A stretch of DNA of 64,000 bases from Toxotes chatareus (taxonomy: Eukaryota > Chordata > Actinopteri > Toxotidae), in contig CM028896.1 of the NCBI GenBank assembly GCA_016801885.1, positions 17,871,001-17,935,000 on the forward strand, in the 5' to 3' direction. Below are positions 13,561-23,850 of this stretch, in pieces. Within the stretch, counting starts at the first letter, position 1, and each line of letters opens with the position of its first letter. The notes beneath the pieces were generated by a model that had not been told where the DNA came from, did not search any database, and saw nothing but the letters and a program-made list of their open reading frames with translations. Position numbers and translations under genes: made by a program.

Positions 13561-14815
13561 CCACAGGAAGTGTCAAACACTGAACCTGACAAATGTTTGC
13601 AGTACTCATTAAACAGCATGAAATCCACAGTGACACTGTGAACTGTGCTACCACCTTCGTAAAATGACCAGATCGCTGCAGCTGATAACTAATTATCCAC
13701 TCTGAGCTAACAGGCAGGTTTCCTTCATGGGAGAGTGTTTTCCACTCTTTCCTTCTATGACTCGTGTCCTTTAAAAGTAATCTGTGTGACCCCACAGCCA
13801 GCCGGGGCATGAAGCCGGGTCATGAAGCCCCCCCCCAAACAAAAAAAGAAATGACCTCAGTGTCCTACAGCTACAGCCCTGGGCAGGATGGATTTGGATC
13901 ATCCAAAGGAAACTGGGTTTGTAGATTTGCTTTGAGTAACGAGTCTTCTGTTATTCAGATGACGTGGACGAAGATTATTAATAAACATTAATAAAGGCAA
14001 ACTGCTTAGAAAACAAAGTGATATTCTCCACAGAAGAGTTTGACACTGTTTAGAGATCCTGAAGAAGGAGGTGTGCACAGGTGAAGTGGTTTGCTGAAGA
14101 ATCAGGAGCATGTAATCACAGGCTGCGAAGCCTTTTCTTTACCTGCTGTAGGAGGACACACGGAGGACAGACACTGCAGCATGGACTCTTATCACAGCTG
14201 CTCAGTCTGTTTGTCAGGTCTGCACAGTAATCCTCCTCCGGCTGATGCACAGCTTCACAAACTGTCGAGGACAATAACATCAGAATATACACAAACCTTA
14301 ACAAGCTTTAACTCACTCGCTCACTGACCTCTAGAACCTCCCAAAGGTCCTGTAGAACCCCCTCAATAGCCTGTACAACCAATAGAACATCTAGAACCTC
14401 CTAAACAGTGTAGAACCTCCTCAGTTACCATGACAACCTCCTAAAGAACCAATAGATGCTCCCCAGTTAACACTAGAACCTCCTCAGTGATCACTTAAAG
14501 CTCCTAAAGCTCCTGCAGAACCTCCTCAGTAACCAGCAGAACCACAGTAACATCACTGTATCTCTAACTGATATAAATCCTATATCACACACACATACTG
14601 TCTAACACATGATCACTGAATGGCCACACATGGTCACCTCCTACAGAAACCTGTGATCATTCTTCTGTACACTGACGTGTGTGATCCCACAGATGCTCTG
14701 AGCTTCTATAACTGTATGTTTTTCTTTCAAGCTTAAGCTGATTATCTGCAGGTTTAAAATAGGTCAAATCAGTGTGCTGATGTTCTCGCCACAAGGGAGC
14801 TAAATTTATGTCTTG

Positions 14816-14853
<38 letters not shown>

Positions 14854-16609
14854 TTTTTTTGTGTACCAAACAAAACCCAGGACCAAACGGGCCATGCCTG
14901 CAGAGTTTAGGCTTCACTTCAGCTGACAAGGAGGTAAAAGGTTTGTGATACAGCCGGGAGCCAGACCCAGCTGGGAATTTTAAAATGCAGCTCAAAATAA
15001 GTGGGAAGCAGGACGCCTTGATTTAACCTCTGAAAAAGAATAAAAATAATCTGTTCACTCGTTCCAGCTGAAGGTTTTAATTAGTGAGGTTCAGGACAGT
15101 GGTGTCTCATGAGTCTGTAGTTAGTCTAATGAACGGAGGCTTTTCTGTCCTGGTTGACCCACAGACCTTCACAGTCAGCAGCTGGAGCTGCAGCAGTGGC
15201 TGAGACACACAGATCACAGAGGAGATAAAGCAAAATGTCAGAGAAATGATGGACACTGACCTGGGTTCAGCGTCCACGGCCGCACTGTTTCCATCCACCT
15301 GTGTCCTGTGTCCTGTCCTGTTCAGTGTTCGAGCATCTGTGTGGATAAAAACCAAAGTGAAATTCATAACTGCAGAAAATGTAATAAGTTAATGAACAGT
15401 GATAATGTCACAGTCAAACTATAATGTGATAAAATAAGAACTGGACATAAATATAGTATGAACAGATTAGAATGTGATGCTCAAAGGTCCCGTCAGTGTT
15501 GATATGGATCCGTTCAGCTGCTGTCAGTCTGCCCCAGAGCTCCACTGCTCGCTCCACTAAAAATAAAATACCTGGCAAAACACCGGCTCTGAGACACCGA
15601 GTAAAACACACGACAGTGTAATTATGATCCTGAAGAAATGTAACGACAGAGCTGGCTGGTTCTGCTGAGCGGGGGGAAAGCCGGGGCTGAGCCGAGCGGG
15701 GTCCAGGTCAGAGGAGCAGGGCTGACGGGACGAGGGCTGGAGGCAGGAGGTGGAGCGGAGCGGATGGGGCAGCAGGGAGAGCAGAACAAGGGGGTAACAA
15801 TGAGAAAAATATATCTTAGAGCAGCTTGAACACAGACTGAGCTGGGTCTGTGATCTGGCAGAGGGGAGCTGGGTGTCTGTAGCTGGGGGGGCTCTGCTCT
15901 GACACACGGGCAGAGAGCGCTCAGCTCAGGCAGAGGTGGAAGGGGAGCACAGCACAGACTTTCCCCTGGTTCAGCTTCTGTCAGGATAATTTACAGTGTG
16001 TTATAATCAGCTACATCCAGTTCATTCTTTCACGTCTTACACTGACCTACACATACACTCTGTGACTTTCAGGAGGCAAAGGGAAGCAGCTTTAGTGATT
16101 TCAGACATCACCCAGACTCAGAGCGCTGAGGGAGCAAAGTGTCGCTGCCTGTACCTGAAGTGTGTGGATGTTTCACCCTGAAGAGACTCGGCTGCCTCTG
16201 TCAGTGGGAGTGAAAGGAAAACAATTAAAGGAAAGTAATTAGTTTTCTAACTTTTTAAATCTTTGCTTTTTAAAACACTCTTTTGTTTTGTTGTGTATTT
16301 ATTCGTTCCTTCATTGATTTTCTTGTGGGATAAGAATTGTAGCTCCTGATTGGTCAAACAGCACTGTCCACAAGAGGAAGGAGGACAGAAAGAGTAGACA
16401 GTACTCTGCCCCCCCCCCCTCCCATTAGTCTTGTCTCTGCCTGTTTGGTTGAGCTGAAAACAGAGATGTCCAGATGATGTCTCCGTTCCTCTGTCCACAG
16501 CCTCCCTCTCCACGCTCTGAACGCAGACAGACTTTTTTAGTGCAGGCTCTCTGCTGGAAGCAACGTTGCAGAGGAAAGTTGTCACAACAGTCTGATGGGC
16601 TGGGGGCTG
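13561..16609. other. Intergenic, no gene recognised
   Basis: No exon could be supported. It contains the degenerate repeat at 14,325-14,545, a GT plus poly-T tract at 14,818-14,861, a purine-rich GC patch at 15,660-15,790 and an eight-or-more C run near 16,410. Several minus-strand ORFs of 86-139 codons show no family resemblance. Confidence 0.45.
14325..14545. repeat. Degenerate tandem repeat with TAGAACCTCCT core
   Basis: The core TAGAACCTCC or a close variant recurs about eight times at irregular spacing of 20-35 bp, mixed with AACCAATAGA and CTCCTAAAG variants. This looks like an old, decayed minisatellite with ACC/CTC-rich units. It has no coding periodicity. Confidence 0.6.
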
Positions 16610-16840
16610 CGTGCTGAATGGTGGCGAACGGCAAATGGCCATCGCAGCTCCACTTCGCCAAAACAAATTACTCAGAGCTCCTGGCGGTGTTCATAGCCCT
16701 GAAACATTTTCAGCCGTTTCTCCAGCACTGTCACATTTTGATAAGCTCTGACTGCTCCACAACAATACCTCACATCAGCCATCAGAGGGGAGGCTGTTCT
16801 CCTCACAGCGCCCGCCACTGTGAGCAGCACCGTGCGACCT
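16610..16840 (+). mobile_element. Retrotransposon RNase H fragment, DIRS-like
   Basis: The plus strand reads NYSELLAVFIALKHFQPFL, then HILISSDCSTTIPHI and HQRGG. This matches the order of the RNase H segment in fish tyrosine-recombinase retroelements (DIRS type), where the corresponding pieces are xxLELRAVxLALxHFLPxL, HVLVRTDNTxxVxYI and NRQGG. The SELLAV glutamate and the SSD aspartate correspond to catalytic acidic residues. The element name is inference: a Gypsy-type RNase H is the alternative. Flanking reverse transcriptase or recombinase domains were not found. Confidence 0.65.
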
Positions 16841-17078
16841 CTCTGCGGTGTCCACAGGAAACTGCTGGAGCTGGTAAAGCAGGTGGTGACAGCAGGTTTA
16901 TTTCACGTTCGTGACAACAGGACAACAGAGCAGAAGGTTTGTCTGACGTACAAACAGCACACGCTCTGTCTGAATCACTGAAGGAAGCTGTGGCACTTCA
17001 CTCAGAGAACAGAGGGAACATGGCGATCACTGTACGTCGAACATGACTTCCTGTAGTCTGTGATACTGATACATATAC

Positions 17079-17261
17079 CTGTGTATGAACACGGACCCCC
17101 CGCAGCATACTGGCCCCTGTAGTCTTGTTCGGGATGGTCGGACTGATGGACTTCCACAGCCTCCGAAACATGACGCAGCAGCAATAACATGATGAAAACA
17201 CACCACAGTAAGAGGCGAGTCACGCAGCCTGCGCCCATCCTTGGTCTGTTTGGTTGGAACA
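17079..17261 (-). CDS. Putative first coding exon of an unidentified secreted protein
   Basis: On the minus strand a GT-rich tract leads into TTTACAG, an excellent acceptor, at 17,262-17,268. The exon contains ATG at 17,238-17,236 and ends at 17,079 with CAG before GTATAT, a usable donor. The 53 codons begin MGAGCVTR, then a hydrophobic core LLLWCVFIMLLLL, then RHVSEA, where a signal peptidase could cut. The mature part starts VEVHQSDHPEQDYRGQYAAG and reaches a Cys in GPCSYT. A short CSYT/CAYT motif just after the signal peptide recalls angiopoietin-like proteins, but this is far too little to name a family. If the donor is not used, the frame runs on to a stop and gives a 79-residue peptide. 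I found no downstream exon. It could be chance. Confidence 0.33.
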
Positions 17262-19097
17262 CTGTAAACACACACACACCACACTGTCACCTGAACACTG
17301 TGTGTATTCCCATGGTGTGTTCATCACCAGTTCACTCACAGACCACCTGTCCCAGGTCAGAAACCCCGTCCTGACCAGGGACACCTGTCCAGGGTCAGAA
17401 ACCCTGTCCTGAAAACCTCAGGGAGCCGGTGTTGTCTCTGTTCAGTCCAGCCTGCCTCTGCTCTGTAACCCTCACACCGTCACGGCCCTGTGGACACACA
17501 CAGCTCTCATCAACATATGCTGATTTACATACACTGCTCAGAGACATGACACACACTGCACACACACTCATAACTCGCCTCAGCTGCAGCTCCTGTGAGA
17601 GAATGAAGTGAGGAATATTATATCCTCAGCTGCAGGTCTCACACACACACACACACACACACACAGCTGCAGTATTTTCTCCTGCCAGATAAACTGCAGC
17701 CCTTTATTTCCTCAGAGCTCCCTGAATACATCTTATCAAATTGTGTGTGGTCCTGTAACCATGTGAACACACACACACACAGCATTGTGCTGTTAGCGCT
17801 GGCTGTGTGCACACTGCCTGGTTCAGAGATGTGAGGAGGATGTACACTCAGGTAAAAGCCTGAAAAGGAGTCAGGGATTTGTAATTGGTCACAGGATGTA
17901 CAGTGAAATGTAAAGTGACAAGCATCACAGGACGGTGACAGAGACAACACAGGCAGCGTGCAGTAAGAGACAGGAAAACCACATGTGACAGATTAACAAC
18001 AGAACCAGGTAAAAGATGTGAAGCTCTGAACGAGGCTTTAAAGGTTCAGTAAAACTGTGGGAACTTCCTTTGACTGAATAAAGCTGTGTTCATGTCCCGT
18101 CGTGTTACTGTAAGAACCAGTTTCCCACACACAGATCGTTCACAGCAACGTCAGAGACACAATTACCAAGACTTTTTAACCATCAGTTTAACGTCTTGTT
18201 GTGTTTGCTTCAAGTCTCTTTGTGTCTCCTTGCGTTACTTTATAGTCATTGTGTGTCTCTCTGCGGTTGTTTGTGTGTCTCTTGTGTCTCTTGGTGCTAC
18301 AGAGTCAAGATGGGCCACCTGTCCCCCTCCTCTCCACCTGGACCTGGACCTCTGCTGGTAACACCAACACTCACGAGCAGTAAACATGAATCCCATGATG
18401 TTGTGTAGTTGTGCAGTAGTGTAGCGGTGTGTGTGATAGTGGACGGGGCAGAGGGTGTAGATCAGGGGCCTTGAAAGCAGCTGAAAGTCAGAGGAGGAGA
18501 TGATGGATGAGTCAAGGACAGAGGAGGACATTAGCGTCTGGGGACACATTTGAAGCAGCTAATTTCCTCGTTTGCTCCGTCTCAGTCTGTCCTCCACCCA
18601 TCGATCCTCCTCTCCCCGTGGACCACAATCTCCTCCACCTGATAGAGTCAGGAGGGGCCACCTGTGGCCCCGGCTCTGGAGACCTCGTCCCCCTCCTCCC
18701 CTTCCATTTATGATTTCGTCTTGTGCCGGTCTTTCTTTCTGAACCTCACTCGCTTCCATTTCCCTTTTCTATTTACTCTCCATCTTCTCTCAGACACCCG
18801 CTCCGTTTGTTTTAATCATCACCGTCCTCTTCCTCACCCCACTCTCTGCTCTAAAAGCTTGTTTTCCCTTCCTCTCATCGTGTCTTTATTTCCTCCATCG
18901 TCCACTCGTCTTCATACAGAGAGAACAGCTGACTTTCATCAAACACAGGTCTGTGCTTCCTCCTGTTCTCTGTCTGCAGAGAACACACACACACACACAC
19001 CTGCACACAAACAGACAACCCTGTATCTGTGGCTGAGGGCAAAAACTGACAGAAACGTAAACATGTTAGCATCAGGTTTATCATGTGTTTGATAGTG

Positions 19098-19131
<34 letters not shown>

Positions 19132-20404
19132 TGTGTGGTGGTTGTGTTAGCACTCTTCACAGACGGTACACCGACACACCTGGTCCTACACTGCCCCCGT
19201 GAGGAAGACATTAGTCACCACAAGTACTCAGGTTTAAGGTAGGTTTACATGTGTGCATGTTGTTTCTTTTCCTATGATTAAACACACATTTATTCTTTTT
19301 TACTCCTTAATGAGAAGAAGCTGCAGGAGTTCATTGTCTTTGCCTCTAATCAATGACACTGAACGAGTTTGTTAGAGAATAAATCTGCTCACAGATCAGT
19401 TTAACTGTTGATGATCTGCTGTTTGGAGCTGAACGAGGAGAATGTGACTGACTTTACTGTGGATTACATTTTTATTTACACACACACACACTAACCGAGC
19501 GCAGAGACCAGACTCTGCTGAGCGGTGTGATACCGCAGCACAGCAGGGAGGCGTCAGCTAAAGGTCAAGAGTGGAGCACTTCACTGCTTCTGAACGGCTG
19601 CTGAGGAAAGGGCAGATAAAGACGCTTTTTACCCGGTGCTGGATCAGACCAGATAAACTGGGATCAGTCATTTCTCACGGAGGAACCTCTTCTCATGTCT
19701 GTTAGAAAACATGAGTCTGTGTTATGGGCAGACAGGAGGAACCACAGGTGCAGAGTGGCCGGCACAGAGCCTGGTGTTTGGACACCTCAAATCATTGTTC
19801 TGGGCGCGTAAACAAGCGTCTGTGCAGCTTATTACGACCCACGTGACATGACATGGGAGACGTCTCCCGTATGAAACCAATAGTCATCAGTGTTTCTCTT
19901 ATCTGTGACCATCATTGTAACCATGACGACAGAGGTCTGGTACCCCGCGGAGACCCCACAACAACCAAGAGCTGGAGGAGGCTGCAGTGAAGGCAGGGAG
20001 AGCATCACCAGAGCCCGGGCCGTCACTGACTGCGACAGGTTTTACACAAAACGTCAAATATTATGAGGATTTAATTTGACTTCGTGTGTTTCCGTCCAGT
20101 CACGGCTGAACCCGTAAACCCTGAGCACGAACTGTTAAAGGGCTGTTCAGAGCAAGTTTCAGCGTATATAGAGAGATGCTGAGTGTTTGCTGCCCTCCAG
20201 TGGCCACAGCGAGGAACAACAGCACGTCCATCATGGACAGTGAAGCAGGGTCAGCTCTGTCATTGGTCAGGATGTTTAATTTAACATACTCTGATAAAGA
20301 GGCTCCTGTTATTACATGTTGTGTGTGAAACACCTCAGCAGGACAAACGCTGATATTTTCCCCTTTGATCCGTTTTTGATCACATGTTTTAAATCGTGCA
20401 GTGA
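17262..20404. other. Intergenic, no gene recognised
   Basis: No exon could be supported. It contains a tandem duplication of about 50 bp at 17,345-17,412, CA tracts at 17,639-17,664, 17,768-17,781 and 18,985-19,006, and a GT/GA tract at 19,095-19,140. ORFs of 90-140 codons around 18,660-19,210 lie in pyrimidine-rich or microsatellite sequence. Confidence 0.45.
17345..17412. repeat. Short tandem duplication
   Basis: Two adjacent copies of CACCTGTCC...GGTCAGAAACCC...GTCCTGA, the second slightly shorter and with a few changes. No coding content. Confidence 0.7.
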
Positions 20405-20530
20405 TGGAAAGAAACATTTACACATTTACTCAAGTACTGTTCTGTACTCTAATTTTACGGTACCTGTACTTGATTAGAGTATTTAAATTTTCTTTTATGT
20501 TCTACTTCTCCTCCAGTGACCGATATGAAC
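20405..20530. repeat. Dispersed fish repeat (TTTACTCAAGTACTGT family)
   Basis: Contains ACATTTACTCAAGTACTGTT, then TACCTGTACTTGATTAGAGT and TTCTACTTCTCCTCC. This is the order of a short repeat I know from many fish genomes. Other copies in this window are at 22,120-22,880, 61,320-61,395 and 62,447-62,520. Confidence 0.6.
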
Positions 20531-20589
20531 ATTTTCTTCTGTACACTTCCTCACCCCCTCCGCTCTGAAAATAACCTGTGAGTACCACG

Positions 20590-20985
20590 TGTCTGTGAAC
20601 GCACCTAACCGCATGTTCATGTGTCACAGTCACACTTTTTCCGAGGGCACGGGAACGCACCACCGATCACAACCCGAGGGCAGTTTAACAACGCGAGCTT
20701 ATTCTACGACTTCGGCGTCGTTTGTCGTTAAATTCCCACAGACACGAACACAGAAAGGAGGATCACAACACAACCCGAACCACACATTTCTGCTGCCATT
20801 CAAAGACGTTTTATTTGAACGAGAACTTCCTGCTCAGCCGGAACAAGAACTCGTCACTTCCGGTGGAGAGGTGACGTGTCGCCCTCTGTCGGCAGAGAGA
20901 AACATGACAACACGAACCGAGGAGACAAAGCGGCGACAGGTTCCCGTTAAAACAGGTGATTTTTAAAATGAATCATTATGAATCT
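20590..20985. promoter_or_regulatory. CpG-rich patch with ETS-like and CRE-like sites
   Basis: CpG dinucleotides are clearly denser here than in the flanks. The patch contains CACTTCCGG (ETS-type core) near 20,857 and GGTGACGTG (CRE/E-box-like) near 20,870. It is followed by a possible splice donor, AAACAG before GTGATT, near 20,957. This is the look of a small vertebrate promoter, but I cannot attach it to a gene: xpo7 starts 2 kb downstream with its own CpG-rich start. It may drive a non-coding transcript or be an old promoter. The 125-codon plus-strand ORF across it has no recognisable motif. Confidence 0.3.
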
Positions 20986-22119
20986 TTATAGTTTTTAGAA
21001 CATGTCGCAACACAAAGAGCACGTCTTCCTAAAATACAGAGAGAATCATATTTGTATATAAATACAAAAATAATACAAATAAAATGATTTATAAATAAAA
21101 AATGAGAAAGTGGATCACAGTGCATTTTGTGGTTTGATTTTACTGATCATACACCTACTCATTACGGTATATTGTATTATATTACACTATATTATATTTT
21201 ATCACATTATACCACTCCTCTTCATCAGTACTGTAGAATATATCATCAGTACTGTAGAATGCAGAATATTGGTTTTTCAGTTTGTTTTACAGAGTGTTCT
21301 CCACTAACTGTTTACTTTTGTATCAGAGATTTAATTTTGATTTATGGGCAGTTTCATTCTTGTGTTTCTGTTCTTTTGTACCAACTGTTTGTGGCTTATC
21401 TTGTACCTAATTTCCCTCAGGAAACATTTATCAACAATTTATGAACGAAGTCAGAAAACCTTCATTAAAACATATTGATCCTTTATTATTTTCAAATATT
21501 AATGAGGTCCTAGTAATAAAACTGTTTAGTTACAGTGTGTTATTGCAGTTACTATTTAATATACTGTTTTGTCCAGCATACCATACCAGTCGTATTTAAC
21601 TTTAAACTGGTCATGATTTACAACAGTCTGTAAAACCAAGTAGCAAATAAATCAAAATAAACCAGGTGCAGTCACATCATTAACAGTCCAGCCTCACAGT
21701 ATGTCCCTAACGATTACTTCTCCTTATGTTTAGGAACAGCAACGCATGAGTGTGTCTGAACTGACACATTTACAGTTAATATGCTGTTTATCAGGAATAA
21801 TTTGTACGATCTTGTCAAAGCCAAAATCAAACATGTACATATGTATTTCAAACCAACCATTGTGAATCAGTAGAGGACAAACATATTAACTGTCACAGCA
21901 GAAAGCTGCTGTTCTTCCTCCTGCTGCTGAGTTGGGTCAATTCAGAAGGAAATAGTGTAGGATCTAAGTGTGAAGTGTGAGTGCCATTTTCTTCTTTACT
22001 GTTCAAATTCTGATGAATTCACCAGTTAATTTTCTGTGAAATGCCTCAATACCCTGAAATATTCTGGTGTACAGACAGTCAAAAACTAGAAGCGCTGCTT
22101 ATTGCAATGTGTTAAAATT
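20986..22119. other. AT-rich intergenic sequence
   Basis: Rich in TATA/ATTA motifs, especially 21,050-21,260, where ATCAGTACTGTAGAAT is duplicated. No coding signal. Confidence 0.5.
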
Positions 22120-22880
22120 TACAAACCTGTGCTGCAAGAAGTATTCAGGTATTTTACTTCAGTAAAAGTAAAAATACTGCAAAAAGTAATACTCCAGTAC
22201 GAGCAATGACAATATCACACAGTAAATATGCATAAGTGTTATCTGCAAAATGTGCTTATTTGTGTCAAAACTAAAAGTGGTCATGATGCAGAAAATCATA
22301 TGTTAATGCATAATTTTTACTGATGCATTAATACGTAAGTAGCATTTTAATGTGTAGCTGGTTGACGTGAAGTTATTATTGTCATAACTGGTTAATCTGA
22401 TTAATTGTATATTTTCTCAATTAAGATTTGAAAATGGAAAATGACCATCACAGTGTCTCAGCTCTGATAAACACAAAGATTTCCAACTTATTGTGATGTT
22501 AAGACAAAGGACAGTGGAAAATCCTCACATTTAAGATGCTGGGTCCAACAAAATATTTGTGTTTGAACAATGACTTTAACAATGAATTATTAAAATTGTT
22601 TCTACTTAGAGTATAGTTAGTATAGTATAGTAGTAACTATACTTAGAGTATAGTTACTACTACGCTTCTGGTGGAGTAGAAGAGTAGAGTAATATATATA
22701 TTATATATTAAATGTAATAACATTAAATAATATATAAGCTTTCTGATGTAAATTCTAATTATCAAAATTTCAAATAAATTATTGGAGTAAAAAGCATAAA
22801 GTAGCATGAAACGAGTACCACAGAAGTGTACTGCAGTACAGTACCTGAGAACCACATGAGTGAAGTGTACTTCAGGTGAC
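22120..22880. repeat. Longer copy of the AAGTAAAAGTA fish repeat family
   Basis: Starts with GTATTCAGGTATTTTACTTC and AGTAAAAGTAAAAATACTGC and ends near AGTACAGTACCTGAGAACC. In between is AT-rich sequence with a local TATAGTATAG array at 22,610-22,665. It appears to be an extended member of the same family as 20,405-20,530, because both carry the AAGTACT/AGTACTT motifs. Boundaries are approximate. Confidence 0.5.
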
Positions 22881-22899
22881 TGAGCTCTGTAAAGTCGCT

Positions 22900-23850
22900 G
22901 TTGTTGCATCAAGTCTCGTGTTTATCTGCAGACTGAAATGAATGGGGAGTTATTCCAGGGGCTGCCTGGGGGGGCGCTGTTGTCACTCTCCATACCCATA
23001 AGCGGGGGAGTGAGAGGTGCATGAAATGGAGAAAAATGGCGGATCATGTGCAGGTAAGCAGAGGTTTCATGTTTTTGTAACCGACAGTTTCTCCGGGAGC
23101 TTGAAAATGAGTCTGAGCGCGGATTCGGGTGCTGTGTTCCCGGCACGGAAGCTGTGCGCGGCCGTTGCGTGCAGGAGGCGGCCGCGCTGAAGCTGTCCGG
23201 CGGTAAAAGAAAGGATGTGGCCGCCTGTGTTGACTTGTGGCCTGCTGTCATTGCTCAGGCTGCTGGATGCAGGGCTAGCTTGTGTTAGCTGTGAGGGGGA
23301 TTTCAGGCTGTAAAACGAGAACAGGACTCACGGAGCCTGCGAGCCGGGGTCTGCTGGATTCCCGGTGTCCGTGCCAGCTGAACGCGCATCACCACCGGGA
23401 CGACTGCGCGAGCTATCGGCGTATTTTATTGAAGTAAACAATAAAACACAAACGGGTTGGCCGCGGACCGATAGCTGTGAGGCTAACACGAACAGGTTAA
23501 CTGTCAGTTTGGCGCCAGTGTGTACCACAGTGTGAACATTTATCATGCCGCAGACTCACACTGTGACTTTTTCTGCGGCGCTTTTTATCCAGAAGTTTAA
23601 ATTTACTTGTTGCGCTGTTGAGCTAAAGGTAGCTGACCCTTTAGCAAGCTAGGCTAATGTTAGCTTCAGCCCAGACGTCAACTTCTCCCGCCCGAGCCCG
23701 TTTGAAAACATGATTCGGGTTGTTGGACTGTTTGTCCGTAAATCCGGCTTCATGCCGGCGGCTGCTGTCCCACGGCTGCCGGGGAAGGTAAACTCTGACC
23801 TGCGGACACCGGGGATTTTACACCGGGCTTGTTTATGTGCGTAACCAAGC
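22900..23850 (+). promoter_or_regulatory. xpo7: xpo7 5' end: CpG-rich start region
   Basis: CpG density rises from about 22,970 and stays high through 23,820, spanning the first coding exon and the start of intron 1, as expected for a housekeeping vertebrate promoter. No TATA box is obvious at a suitable distance. The initiator ATG at 23,036 has A at -3 and G at +4, a strong context. Another ATG at 23,021 is in the same frame, five codons upstream, but has T at -3, a weak context. I chose 23,036 because the resulting MADHVQ matches vertebrate exportin-7. The transcription start is not determinable from sequence alone. Confidence 0.6.

Noticed and set aside
16247..16666. 139-codon minus-strand ORF
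   Set aside because: Antisense to the retrotransposon fragment at its upper end, with no family resemblance or splice support.
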